Source: Streptomyces sp. NBC_00223
GTDB taxonomy: Bacteria; Actinomycetota; Actinomycetes; Streptomycetales; Streptomycetaceae
Direction of reading: 5' to 3'
NCBI RefSeq assembly: GCF_036199905.1
Contig: NZ_CP108109.1
Location: forward strand, 5,145,501-5,209,500
DNA: 64,000 bases
Shown: piece by piece, positions 55,768-63,236 of the stretch
Numbering within the stretch: position 1 is the stretch's first letter
Layout of the letters: every line of letters begins with the position of its first letter
Notes under the pieces: model-generated
Database searches by the model: none
What the model saw: the letters and a program-made list of their open reading frames with translations, nothing else
Told to the model about the DNA's origin: nothing
Program-made: the position numbers and the translations under genes

Positions 55768-57134
55768 CGGATCACCTTCAACTGGCCGACGCCGACGGTG
55801 ACCCGCAGATCGATCGTCCCGGTGGACGTTGTACCGGGCGGTGGGGCCAGGGTCAGCCGGGCTCTCTGGTCGGACTGGATCCGCACGCCGTGATTGACCT
55901 TCCCGGGCAGGACGACCTCACCGAGGCGCAAGCTGTAGTGGAGGTGCGTGGTCGCGTTCTCCGGCAGCCGCACCACCGCCTGGCCGGCGCCGACCTTCAT
56001 CCGGATCGTCACCGTGGCGCCGTTCAGCGGCAGCCGGGTCAGGTCCAGCGTGCCGATGCCCGTACCGACTTCGTAGGACTGCCGTACCGAGGCCGTGGTG
56101 GTCGGCTGCCAGGTGGTGGAGCCGACGCCGTGCCCGGTTCTGGGCAGCGTCGCCGCTCCGATCAGCGCGGCGACCGTCAGCACCGACATGACGGCGGTGC
56201 CGCCGCGCGCCCGCCCGGCGAAGGACGAGATCACGAATCCCGTGCCGAAGACGGCGAGCGCCGCGGCCAGGCCGATCTCCAGACTCACCCCCACCGGCTG
56301 GTACGCCCAGGACGCCCAGGTGCCGGCCGACGCGGCGGTCACCGCGAGCAGGAAGAGGACCAGCGGGAAGCCCCAGGACCGCTCACGGCGGACCGCCTTC
56401 TTCCGCTCGCGCCACGCCTGCTTGTCCGCCTCGCCGTAGGGGCCGTCGTCCGGGCCCCACAGATACGACGGCTCCTTCGTCAGCGGGCCGCGCCACCAGG
56501 ACGGCGAACCGCCGGGCGCCGGGGGCGGCTGGGCGGCGGGGGGCGCGTCGACCACCGCGCTCGCCGTGACCGAGGGCGCCTCGCCGGCCGCCTCCATCCG
56601 GCGGCGCTGCTGCGACCAGTACACGGCGCCGGCCGTCGCGGTGAGCAGGATCAGCGAGAACGCCTGGTTGGCGCCGTTGCCGAGCATCGACGCGTACAGC
56701 CCGCAGCCGACCAGCGCCATCAGTACGGCGGTCAGCGGGGCGCCCTCGATCCGGCCGGACAGCAGCCGGTGGGCCTCGCTCTGCTCCTCGCCCTCCTGCG
56801 GGATGACCAGCCAGCCCATGCCGTAGACGATCAGACCGATGCCTCCGGTGAGGGACAGGACGACGAGGACGACGCGGAAGATGACGGGGTCGACGTCGAA
56901 GTGGCGGCCGGCGCCGTGGCAGACACCGGCCAGGACCTTCCGGTCGGCGGCGCCGCGGGTGAGGCGGGGGCGGTCGGGGTCGGCGTCTTCCGGGCTTCCC
57001 TCGGCTTTCGCGGTGTGCCCGGCGCCCGCCGGGCCCTGGCCCCCCGGGCTCTCCCGGTCCGGGGCGATCGTGGCTCCGCCGGGCGCGGCGTCTTCCGCCG
57101 GGGGCGGGCTCGGTTCGCTGGGCTGGTCCGTCAT
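55764..57134 (-). CDS. PspC domain-containing membrane protein
   Basis: 456 residues. An acidic disordered start (MTDQPSEPSPPPAEDAAPGG) precedes the PspC domain: RKVLAGVCHGAGRHFDVDPV, IFRVVLVVLSLTGGIGLIVY. Further membrane segments follow (LTAVLMALVGCGLYASMLG, SWGFPLVLFLLAVTAASAG, IGLAAALAVFGTGFVISSFA). The C-terminal part (LDLTRLPLNGATVTIRMKVG to VTVGVGQLKVIR) is beta-rich, like a LiaF/DUF4097 sensor. Together with the opposite PspC-type kinase it probably senses envelope stress. ATG 57134 is the first good Met. Confidence 0.88.
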   Translation of the reverse strand: MTDQPSEPSPPPAEDAAPGGATIAPDRESPGGQGPAGAGHTAKAEGSPEDADPDRPRLTRGAADRKVLAGVCHGAGRHFDVDPVIFRVVLVVLSLTGGIGLIVYGMGWLVIPQEGEEQSEAHRLLSGRIEGAPLTAVLMALVGCGLYASMLGNGANQAFSLILLTATAGAVYWSQQRRRMEAAGEAPSVTASAVVDAPPAAQPPPAPGGSPSWWRGPLTKEPSYLWGPDDGPYGEADKQAWRERKKAVRRERSWGFPLVLFLLAVTAASAGTWASWAYQPVGVSLEIGLAAALAVFGTGFVISSFAGRARGGTAVMSVLTVAALIGAATLPRTGHGVGSTTWQPTTTASVRQSYEVGTGIGTLDLTRLPLNGATVTIRMKVGAGQAVVRLPENATTHLHYSLRLGEVVLPGKVNHGVRIQSDQRARLTLAPPPGTTSTGTIDLRVTVGVGQLKVIR

Positions 57135-57288
57135 ACGACCATGGTGACCGGTCGGGTGCGCCCCCGGCACCCGGCCCGACCCTGGTACGACCCTGATCCG
57201 ACCCCTGGGGGCCTGCCCGGGCTCCGGGGCAGACCTCGGGGGTCAACCCTGATGCCCGTTCACCGCGCGCTGTGTGACGATCGGGGGT

Positions 57289-58680
57289 ATGTCAGCGAGC
57301 AGCCCGCCCTCCGCGGGGACCGGATCGCCCGGCGGTCCCGGAGGTCCGGGGGCGCCCGGGGGCGTCGGGATGCCCGGCGCGTCCGGCGGTGTCCCCGGGA
57401 GCGTGTCCGGGGCCGTGTCCGGAGCCTCCTTCCTCTCCGCGCCCGCGCCCGACGACGCCGGGGTGCGCAAGCTCTACCGCAGCTCCGAGGGCCGGCTCGT
57501 CGGCGGAGTGGCCCGCGGGCTGGCCGGCCACCTCGGGCTGCCGGTGCTGTGGGTACGGGTGCTGTTCGTCGTCCTCGCCTCCTTCAACGGCATCGGGCTG
57601 CTGCTCTACGCCGTCTTCTGGTTCTTCGTGCCGCTCGGCATCGGCGGGGTCGCCGAGGCGAAGGAGCCGCGCGACGCTCGTTCCTGGCTGGCGGGCAAGC
57701 GCCCGGACAAGGGCCAGATCATGGCCCTGATCGCGCTGGCCGTCGGCACCGGCATCCTCGTCGACAACCTCAACCTCGGGGCCGCGAACCGCGCGGTGTG
57801 GCCGCTGCTCGTCATCGCGCTCGGCGTCGCCCTGGTCTGGCGGCAGGCCGACAACGCCCGCAAGGCACGCTGGGTCGAGATGAGCCACGGCAAGCGCTTC
57901 TGGCCGCTGGCCAGGGCCGCGGCCGGGGTCGCCCTGGTCGTCGCGGGCGTCACCGGCTTCATCGTCGTCCGCGGCTCCGGCAGCCACCTCGGCGGCATCC
58001 TCCAGGCAGCTCTGGCCGTACTCGTCGGCGTCGCGCTCATCGCGGGCCCGTACCTGGTGCGGATCACCCAGGACCTGTCGGCGGAGCGGCTGATGCGTAT
58101 CCGGGCCCAGGAGCGCGCGGAGGTCGCCGCACATGTGCACGACTCCGTACTGCACACCCTCACCCTGATCCAGCGGCACGCCGAGGAGCCCCGCGAGGTC
58201 GCCCGCCTCGCCCGCGCCCAGGAACGCGAGCTGCGCGCCTGGCTCTACCGCCCCGAGGGCACCGGCCGCGACGACGAGCCGACCACCCTGGCCGCCGCCG
58301 TACGGGCCGCGGCCGCCGAGGTCGAGGACGCGCACGGGGTGCCGGTGGAGGTGGTCTGCGTCGGCGACTGCCCGCTGGACGAACGCCTGGTGGCGCAGAT
58401 GCAGGCCGCGCGCGAGGCGATGGTCAACGCGGCCAAGTACGGTGGCGGTACGGCAGGGGAGGCGGTCCAGGTCTACGCCGAGGTCGAGGAGGGCAAGGTC
58501 TTCGTCTCCGTGCGTGACCACGGCCCCGGATTCGACCTCGACCAGGTCCCGGACGACCGCATGGGCGTACGGGAGTCGATCATCGGCAGGATGCAGCGCA
58601 ACGGCGGTGAGGCGCGGCTGCGTTCCGCGCCCGGCGGCGGTACGGAAGTCGAACTGGAGATGGAGAGGGTGGCGGTATGA
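57289..58680 (+). CDS. PspC-domain sensor histidine kinase
   Basis: About 463 residues. It begins with a Gly/Pro-rich tail (SASSPPSAGTGSPGGPGG), then a PspC domain (LYRSSEGRLVGGVARGLAGH, VRVLFVVLASFNGIGLLLY), membrane segments and a HisKA_3 kinase: ERAEVAAHVHDSVLHTLTLI carries the phospho-His, and VSVRDHGPGFDLDQVPDDRM is the ATPase domain. GTG 57274 is also possible. The stop overlaps the response regulator start (ATGA). Divergent from the PspC membrane protein. Confidence 0.9.
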   Translation: MSASSPPSAGTGSPGGPGGPGAPGGVGMPGASGGVPGSVSGAVSGASFLSAPAPDDAGVRKLYRSSEGRLVGGVARGLAGHLGLPVLWVRVLFVVLASFNGIGLLLYAVFWFFVPLGIGGVAEAKEPRDARSWLAGKRPDKGQIMALIALAVGTGILVDNLNLGAANRAVWPLLVIALGVALVWRQADNARKARWVEMSHGKRFWPLARAAAGVALVVAGVTGFIVVRGSGSHLGGILQAALAVLVGVALIAGPYLVRITQDLSAERLMRIRAQERAEVAAHVHDSVLHTLTLIQRHAEEPREVARLARAQERELRAWLYRPEGTGRDDEPTTLAAAVRAAAAEVEDAHGVPVEVVCVGDCPLDERLVAQMQAAREAMVNAAKYGGGTAGEAVQVYAEVEEGKVFVSVRDHGPGFDLDQVPDDRMGVRESIIGRMQRNGGEARLRSAPGGGTEVELEMERVAV

Positions 58681-59357
58681 CGTCCAACGCGGAGGAGCGG
58701 CGGGTACGGGTGGTGCTCGTCGACGACCACCGGATGTTCCGTACCGGCGTCCAGGCGGAGATCGGCACCACCGCGGAGACCGGCGTCGAGGTCGTCGGCG
58801 AGGCGGCCGACGTCGACCAGGCGGTCGCCGTCGTCACCGCGACCCGCCCCGAGGTCGTGCTGCTCGATGTGCACCTGCCGGGCGGCGGCGGGGTGGAGGT
58901 GCTGCGGCGCTGCGCCGCGCTGTCGGCGGACCCGGAGCGGCCGGTGCGGTTTCTCGCGCTGTCGGTGTCCGACGCGGCGGACGATGTGATCGGCGTCATC
59001 CGCGGTGGCGCGCGGGGCTATGTCACCAAGACCATCACGGGTCCCGACCTGATCAACTCGATCTTCCGGGTCCGTGACGGTGACGCGGTCTTCTCGCCGC
59101 GGCTGGCCGGTTTCGTGCTCGACGCCTTCGCCTCCACGGACGCGCCGCCGGTCGACGAGGACCTGGACCGGCTCACCCAGCGCGAGCGCGAGGTGCTGCG
59201 GCTGATCGCGCGCGGGTACGCGTACAAGGAGATCGCCAAGCAGCTGTTCATCTCGGTGAAGACGGTCGAGTCGCATGTCTCGGCGGTGCTGCGGAAGCTT
59301 CAGCTGTCGAACCGGCACGAGCTCACGCGGTGGGCGACGGCGAGGCGGCTGGTCTGA
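58677..59357 (+). CDS. LuxR-type response regulator
   Basis: 226 residues. A receiver domain (VRVVLVDDHRMFRTGVQAEI, EVVLLDVHLPGGGGVEVLRR with the phospho-acceptor Asp) precedes a LuxR HTH (LTQREREVLRLIARGYAYKE, VKTVESHVSAVLRKLQLSNR). It is the cognate regulator of the PspC-type kinase, shown by the 4-base overlap. Likely targets are envelope-stress genes, including the divergent pspC operon (inference). Confidence 0.94.
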   Translation: MTSNAEERRVRVVLVDDHRMFRTGVQAEIGTTAETGVEVVGEAADVDQAVAVVTATRPEVVLLDVHLPGGGGVEVLRRCAALSADPERPVRFLALSVSDAADDVIGVIRGGARGYVTKTITGPDLINSIFRVRDGDAVFSPRLAGFVLDAFASTDAPPVDEDLDRLTQREREVLRLIARGYAYKEIAKQLFISVKTVESHVSAVLRKLQLSNRHELTRWATARRLV

Positions 59358-59406
59358 GGTTCGGGGCGGTGCCGGCCGTCCTTGGGACGGGTCTGTCGCG
59401 GTCCGG

Positions 59407-59718
59407 TCAGTCGTGGTCGTCCGGCCAGACGAGCGTGTAGTCGGGGATGCGTACCGCGCGCTCCTCGACCGGGGTGTGGACGGAGTCCATCGGTACGCCG
59501 TCCGGTACCGCGCACCGGCTCAGATGGACGCCGACGAGGCACGCGTCGCACCAGAAGGACGCGTAGCCGACGCGGTCCTTCGCCGAACCGGAGAAGGCGA
59601 GGCGGAGTCCGGTGGCCCCGCAGCTCGGACAGGACGTGTCGGCGGGGGCGGGGAGCGAGGCGCAGTGCTTCTCGTACGCCGACATCCAGGCTCCCCAACT
59701 CGCCGTCAGGGCTTGCAT
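59407..59718 (-). CDS. Small zinc-ribbon protein
   Basis: 103 residues. CPSCGATGLRLAFSGSAKDR and the later YASFWCDACLVGVHLSRC give C-x-x-C ... C-x-x-C metal ligands typical of a zinc ribbon; other conserved segments are MDSVHTPVEERAVRIPDYTL. Similar Streptomyces proteins have no known function. It converges with the response regulator gene. Confidence 0.8.
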   Translation of the reverse strand: MQALTASWGAWMSAYEKHCASLPAPADTSCPSCGATGLRLAFSGSAKDRVGYASFWCDACLVGVHLSRCAVPDGVPMDSVHTPVEERAVRIPDYTLVWPDDHD

Positions 59719-60116
59719 CTCTGATCTCCCGTCAGCTCAACTCCCTGGGCGACAGACGACATTACGCCCGTACGGTCTCCGAAGGGGCCGTTTTCGCTAA
59801 CGATTGATCGCCCGCGACACGCGTACCGGGACGTACGCGGCGACCTTGACCGGGTGGAAGTCGGCGGGGTCCGCCGGGCCGGCCGTGCTGAGCGCCACCG
59901 CCGTCATGCTCCGGCCGGTGGCGCGGGCCCGCGAGCGGGCCTTCCGTGGGGCGGCGATCTCCGTGGCGGACCCGGACGCGCCGCGAAGGCGTACGACGCG
60001 GCCGGCGGTGGGTGCCGCTGTCCGGGGTGATCTCGTTCGCGTCCGGTCTGCTGGTCGGGGCCGCGGCCCCTTCGCCGTGAATGGGCCTGGGGCCTTCGCC
60101 GGCGGCTCCGCCCCGG
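59719..60116. other. Gap of about 400 bases without a convincing gene
   Basis: Overlapping ORFs exist on both strands, but both translations are basic and Pro/Arg-rich with no ribosome site or recognisable motif. The region near 59,830-60,000 has some codon-like regularity (GPAVLSATAVMLRPVARARE on the plus strand) and could be an eroded gene; I cannot support a call. Confidence 0.4.
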
Positions 60117-61214
60117 CTACGCGGCGGGCGTTGGGACGACGTCGGCGACGACGCAGCTGATGTTGTCGGGGCCGCCCGCGTCGTTGGCCAGGGCGATCAG
60201 CGCGCGGGTGGCGTCGTCCGGGTCCGGGACCGTGGTCAGGACGTGGCGGACGGCGTCGTCGGGGACGACGGCGGACAGGCCGTCGGAACACAGCAGATAG
60301 CGGTCGCCGGGCGCAGCGTCGTGCAGGCGCAGATCGGCGGCGGGCGTGGCGCCGGGGGTCAACGCGCGCAGCAGCAGGGCGCGTTGGGGGTGGGAGACGG
60401 CCTCCTGCGGGGTGAGCCGGCCCTCGTCGACCATCGACTGGACCAGCGTGTGGTCGTGGGTGATCAGGAAGAGTTCGCCTGCGCGCAGCAGATAGGCACG
60501 GGAGTCGCCGATGTGGACGAGGGCGAGGTGCGTACCCGTCCAGAGCATCGCGGTGAGCGTGGTGCCCGCCTCCTCCGCGGTGCCCGCGTCCGCGGGGGCG
60601 GTATTGCCCGAGGCGGCCACGGCGACGGCGTGGCCCGCCGACTCCACCGCGTTCTCAAGGACGTTGAGGATGTCGCCGGCCGGAATCCCGCCGGTCTCCA
60701 GCCGTTTGAGCGCGTCGATCGCAGCGGCCCCCGCAGGGGCCCCGGCGGGACCGAAGCCGTCGGCGACGGCGAGCAGTCGGGCGTCGGCGTACGCGGTGTC
60801 CTGGTTGCCGTTGCGTACGAGGCCCGCGTCGGAGCGGGCGGAGTAGCGGAGGGTGAGCGCGGTCGTCATGGAAGTGTCCTTTCCGGAGCGTGACAGATGG
60901 TCGATGAGGAAGCCCGCGAGGTCGCGGCGGGCGCCGGTGTCCGCCTCGACCCGCGCCCAGTAGGCGCGGACCTCGCGCGCGGCCTCGGGCGGATCCAGGT
61001 CGCAGACGTGCTGGATGCGCTGGAGCGGCATGCCGAGACGGCGCAGCCAGGCCACCAGCCGGGCGTGTTCGAGCTGCGCGGGCGCGTAGAAGCGGTAGCC
61101 GGTGGCGGGGTCGACGCGGGCGGGACGCAGGAGCCCGAGGTCGTCGTAGAGGCGCAGCGCCTTCGGCGAGAGGCGCGCGGCCTTCGCGAAGGCCCCGATG
61201 GTCAGCAGCTCCAT
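60117..61214 (-). CDS. MerR HTH - PP2C phosphatase fusion
   Basis: 365 residues. The first ~110 are a MerR-type DNA-binding domain with coiled coil (MELLTIGAFAKAARLSPKAL, RLYDDLGLLRPARVDPATGY, RLGMPLQRIQHVCDLDPPEA). The rest is a complete PPM/PP2C phosphatase: ARSDAGLVRNGNQDTAYADA, LLAVADGFGPAGAPAG, LVHIGDSRAYLLRAGELFLI, YLLCSDGLSAVVP and NDAGGPDNISCVVADVV carry the metal-binding Asp residues. ATG 61214 follows GGAAGGGAC. It links transcription to dephosphorylation in one protein; the Ser/Thr kinases of this window are possible partners but that is a guess. Confidence 0.92.
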   Translation of the reverse strand: MELLTIGAFAKAARLSPKALRLYDDLGLLRPARVDPATGYRFYAPAQLEHARLVAWLRRLGMPLQRIQHVCDLDPPEAAREVRAYWARVEADTGARRDLAGFLIDHLSRSGKDTSMTTALTLRYSARSDAGLVRNGNQDTAYADARLLAVADGFGPAGAPAGAAAIDALKRLETGGIPAGDILNVLENAVESAGHAVAVAASGNTAPADAGTAEEAGTTLTAMLWTGTHLALVHIGDSRAYLLRAGELFLITHDHTLVQSMVDEGRLTPQEAVSHPQRALLLRALTPGATPAADLRLHDAAPGDRYLLCSDGLSAVVPDDAVRHVLTTVPDPDDATRALIALANDAGGPDNISCVVADVVPTPAA

Positions 61215-61351
61215 GACCGTCCCTTCCGGTGGAGAAAGCGCCGGTCCGCCGGGGTGTCCGGGTCCGTGGGTCCGTGGGTCCACCGTGCGGGTTGCCCCGG
61301 GGTCAAGGTCAAGGGGGTACGGCCGCGCGGTCCGGGCGGGCGAGGCCGGCC

Positions 61352-61525
61352 CGAAGCCCTTCGGGCTGCCGCCATCCGCGCGCTGTACGACAAGGTCGCG
61401 GCCACGACGAGATCCCCTTCGAGCCGGCCCGCGCCCTCTTCACGCGCAACGACGCGCTGCGCACCCCCGGGACCGTACTGTCCCTGGCCCCGCTCAACGG
61501 CCCCACCGAGGTCACCCTGCGCTGA
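61352..61525 (+). pseudogene. Frame-shifted gene remnant
   Basis: Two overlapping frames give protein-like sequence: PEALRAAAIRALYDKVA (61352 onwards), then, after a frame change near 61400, HDEIPFEPARALFTRNDALR and TPGTVLSLAPLNGPTEVTLR with a stop at 61525. Codon use in both halves is typical. It looks like the C-terminal end of a lost gene carrying a frameshift. No family is recognised. Confidence 0.35.
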
Positions 61526-61651
61526 ACTGTCTGGCAGGGGGGTGGTGAACTGCCATCGGGGTGCGGCGGGCGGGTCCGGCCCCGGCAGGAATTCGGAGGC
61601 AGGTCGGGGAATTGTCGGCGGAGTTCTGCTATTTCGGGGCATCCGCCTTTC

Positions 61652-61908
61652 CTGGTCTTATTGAGGCAGACGGAGCAGCCGCCCGGAAATCCCTCCGGGA
61701 AAGGAAGGAATCCGTCGGACGAGACCAAGGAGTTTCCCATGAACACCGGTGACCTGATGGGCGGATACGCCGCCTACACCACCCCGAACGCCGTCCTCCA
61801 GGAGATGGCCACCACCTCCGTGAAGGCCGCCGAGGAGAGCTCGATCTCCATCTCCATCTCGATCTCCTACAGCCTGTCCCTCTCCTGGAGCGTCTCGGTC
61901 AGCTGGGT
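61652..61908 (+). repeat. Duplicated segment, copy A (leader region plus peptide gene 1)
   Basis: This segment recurs 1043 bases downstream (62695-62951) without visible gaps. It covers GGTCTTATTGAGGCAGACGG, a CCCGGA/TCCGGG hairpin (61682-61699), the ribosome site AAGGAG, and most of peptide gene 1. Similarity extends upstream (CTGTCTGGCAG at about 61,526 and 62,561) more loosely. Confidence 0.85.
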
Positions 61909-61927
61909 CGCCCCGGCCGAGGCGTGA
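61739..61927 (+). CDS. RiPP-like precursor peptide 1
   Basis: 62 residues. The N-terminal part is MNTGDLMGGYAAYTTPNAVL then QEMATTS; the C-terminal part is almost pure Ser alternating with hydrophobic residues (SISISISISYSLSLSW, SVSVSW), ending VAPAEA. No cysteine, no signal peptide. The start has AAGGAG at good spacing. The first 24 residues recur in four neighbours while the rest varies, the pattern of a leader plus core. The alternating sequence would also make an amphipathic beta-strand. Function unknown. Confidence 0.85.
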   Translation: MNTGDLMGGYAAYTTPNAVLQEMATTSVKAAEESSISISISISYSLSLSWSVSVSWVAPAEA

Positions 61928-61938
61928 GGCGGACGACC

Positions 61939-62118
61939 ATGGCTACCGACGACCTCATGGGCGGCTACGCGGTGTACACCACCCCGAACGCCGTTCTCCA
62001 GGAGATGGCCGCCGCCGGCAATGTCAGCGAGCTGCCGATCTCGGTGTCGTACTCGTACTGGCCGTCGCTCTCGGTCCAGGGCGTGTCCCTGAACCCGAGC
62101 CTGCCCTACGCCCAGTAG
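61939..62118 (+). CDS. RiPP-like precursor peptide 2
   Basis: 59 residues, beginning 11 bases after the stop of peptide 1. Leader-like part MATDDLMGGYAVYTTPNAVL then QEMAAAGN; core-like part SELPISVSYSYWPSLSVQGV, then SLNPSLPYAQ. It has two Tyr and a Trp within the alternating block and more proline than peptide 1. No cysteine. Only cassette A has this second type; cassette B lacks it. The ribosome site is weaker (GAGGCGGACG), so it may depend on coupling with peptide 1. Confidence 0.85.
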   Translation: MATDDLMGGYAVYTTPNAVLQEMAAAGNVSELPISVSYSYWPSLSVQGVSLNPSLPYAQ

Positions 62119-62150
62119 CGGGGGCCGCGAAGCGGCGGAGAGGAGAGGAC

Positions 62151-62318
62151 GTGGACACCTCTGACCTGATGGGCGGTTACACGGCGTACGTCACGCCGAA
62201 CGCCGTTCTCCAGGAACTGGCCACCACGGGGGCGACGCAGACGCCGCCCACAGCGTCGATCACGATCACGCTCAGCGTCACGGTGAGCCTGAGTTTCGTG
62301 GCGCCGCAACCGCAGTAG
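62151..62318 (+). CDS. RiPP-like precursor peptide 3
   Basis: 55 residues, GTG start with GGAGAGGAGAGGAC. Leader-like part MDTSDLMGGYTAYVTPNAVL then QELATTG; core-like part ASITITLSVTVSLSF then VAPQPQ, where Thr replaces Ser at several alternating places. No cysteine. Too short for a usual ORF list but clearly part of the family. It ends 28 bases before the shared hairpin. Confidence 0.83.
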   Translation: MDTSDLMGGYTAYVTPNAVLQELATTGATQTPPTASITITLSVTVSLSFVAPQPQ

Positions 62319-62346
62319 CGACAACCGCACAGCAGAAGTACGCCAT

Positions 62347-62377
62347 GGCCCTGCCTCCCCAACGGGAGAGCAGGGCC
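62347..62377 (+). terminator. Hairpin closing peptide cassette A
   Basis: GGCCCTGC (62347-62354) with GCAGGGCC (62370-62377), and an inner CTCCC/GGGAG pairing. The same hairpin, with the downstream sequence CGCGGCGCGTTCCGG, closes cassette B at 63177-63209, so it was duplicated with the cassette. Confidence 0.7.
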
Positions 62378-62694
62378 GCGGCGCGTTCCGGCATTCCCCG
62401 CACTGCTCCTCGGCGTCCGGCGCATTCGTCGGGCGCCGTTCCGGTCGGCGCCATCCGGCGGGCGGGGTCGCGCAGCGCGCGCGCTGTGCGCGGACCGCAC
62501 GCCCGCCGGCGGGGGCGGTGAGAGGGCGACGCCGGTCCGGGCGTGACAGGGCCGTCCGCTTGTCTGGCAGAGGGTTCGGATCTGTCATCCCCATGGCAGA
62601 ACGGCATGGCGGCGACCGCGTCCGGACAGGGAATCGCTGACAAGGGGCCGACAATTGCGGCCCGAATGCTGCTATTCCGTTGGCCCGGCCGCCT
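62378..62694. other. Spacer between the two peptide cassettes
   Basis: No gene is supported here. The left part contains G+C-rich alternating sequence (GCGCAGCGCGCGCGC near 62,471). From about 62,561 the sequence loosely resembles the region before peptide gene 1 and should hold the promoter of cassette B; conserved words are TTGTCTGGCAG, AATTG and TGCTATT. Confidence 0.5.
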
Positions 62695-62951
62695 CTGGTC
62701 TTATTGAGGCAGACGGAGAAGCCGCCCGGAAATCCCTCCGGGAAAGGAAAGAATCCGTCGGACGAGACCAAGGAGTTTCCCATGAACACTGGCGACCTGA
62801 TGGCCGGATACGCCGCCTACACCACCCCGAACGCGGTCCTCCAGGAGATGGCCACCACCTCCGCCACCGTGGCCCCCGACAGCTCGATCTCCATCTCCAT
62901 CTCGATCTCCTACAGCCTGTCCCTGTCCTGGAGCGTCTCGGTCAGCTTCGT
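62695..62951 (+). repeat. Duplicated segment, copy B (leader region plus peptide gene 4)
   Basis: Counterpart of 61652-61908, offset 1043 bases, including the CCCGGA/TCCGGG hairpin (62725-62742) and the ribosome site. Confidence 0.85.
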
Positions 62952-62973
62952 GAACCAGCCCGTCGAGGTGTGA
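62782..62973 (+). CDS. RiPP-like precursor peptide 4
   Basis: 63 residues. Leader MNTGDLMAGYAAYTTPNAVL then QEMATTS; core SISISISISYSLSLSW then SVSVSFVNQPVEV. Residues 34-55 are identical to peptide 1, while residues 29-33 and the tail differ. This suggests conservation of the core after duplication, with drift in the junction. AAGGAG ribosome site. Confidence 0.85.
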   Translation: MNTGDLMAGYAAYTTPNAVLQEMATTSATVAPDSSISISISISYSLSLSWSVSVSFVNQPVEV

Positions 62974-62985
62974 GGTTCGCGGCCG

Positions 62986-63156
62986 ATGGACTCCGCTGAT
63001 CCGATGGCCGGCCACGCGGCGTACGTCACGCCGAACGCCGTCCTCCAGGAGACGGCCGCCCCGGGACTCGCCGCCGAGACGATCACCTGGCCGTTCTCGG
63101 TCTCCCTTCCCGGGCCGCCCGGCGTCTCGGTGATCAGCGTCAGCTTCGCCCGGTAA
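62986..63156 (+). CDS. RiPP-like precursor peptide 5
   Basis: 56 residues, ATG 62986, 12 bases after the stop of peptide 4. Leader-like MDSADPMAGHAAYVTPNAVL then QETAAPG; core-like ETITWPFSVSLPGPPGVSVI then SVSFAR. The leader departs from the others at DP and GH, and the core is rich in Pro/Gly. It corresponds in position and in the YVTPNAVLQE wording to peptide 3. No cysteine. Possibly diverged or specialised. Confidence 0.8.
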   Translation: MDSADPMAGHAAYVTPNAVLQETAAPGLAAETITWPFSVSLPGPPGVSVISVSFAR

Positions 63157-63176
63157 CAACGGCACATGAACGCCTT

Positions 63177-63209
63177 GGCCCTGCCTCCCCGCGAGGGGAG
63201 AGCAGGGCC
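63177..63209 (+). terminator. Hairpin closing peptide cassette B
   Basis: GGCCCTGC (63177-63184) with GCAGGGCC (63202-63209), and inner CTCCCC/GGGGAG over a GCGA loop. It is a better stem than the copy in cassette A and ends the cassette in front of the convergent luxR gene. Confidence 0.75.
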
Positions 63210-63236
63210 GCGGCGCGTTCCGGGCGGGGCCGTCGC

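Noticed and set aside
59797-60291. Arg/Pro-rich minus-strand ORF between the zinc-ribbon gene and the MerR-PP2C fusion
   Set aside because: Its first part is a shadow of the PP2C coding region; no ribosome site or motif.
61561-61752. 63-codon ORF upstream of peptide gene 1, with a similar frame at 62,655
   Set aside because: Similarity of the two frames is explained by the DNA duplication; the frames overlap the peptide starts and lack good ribosome sites.
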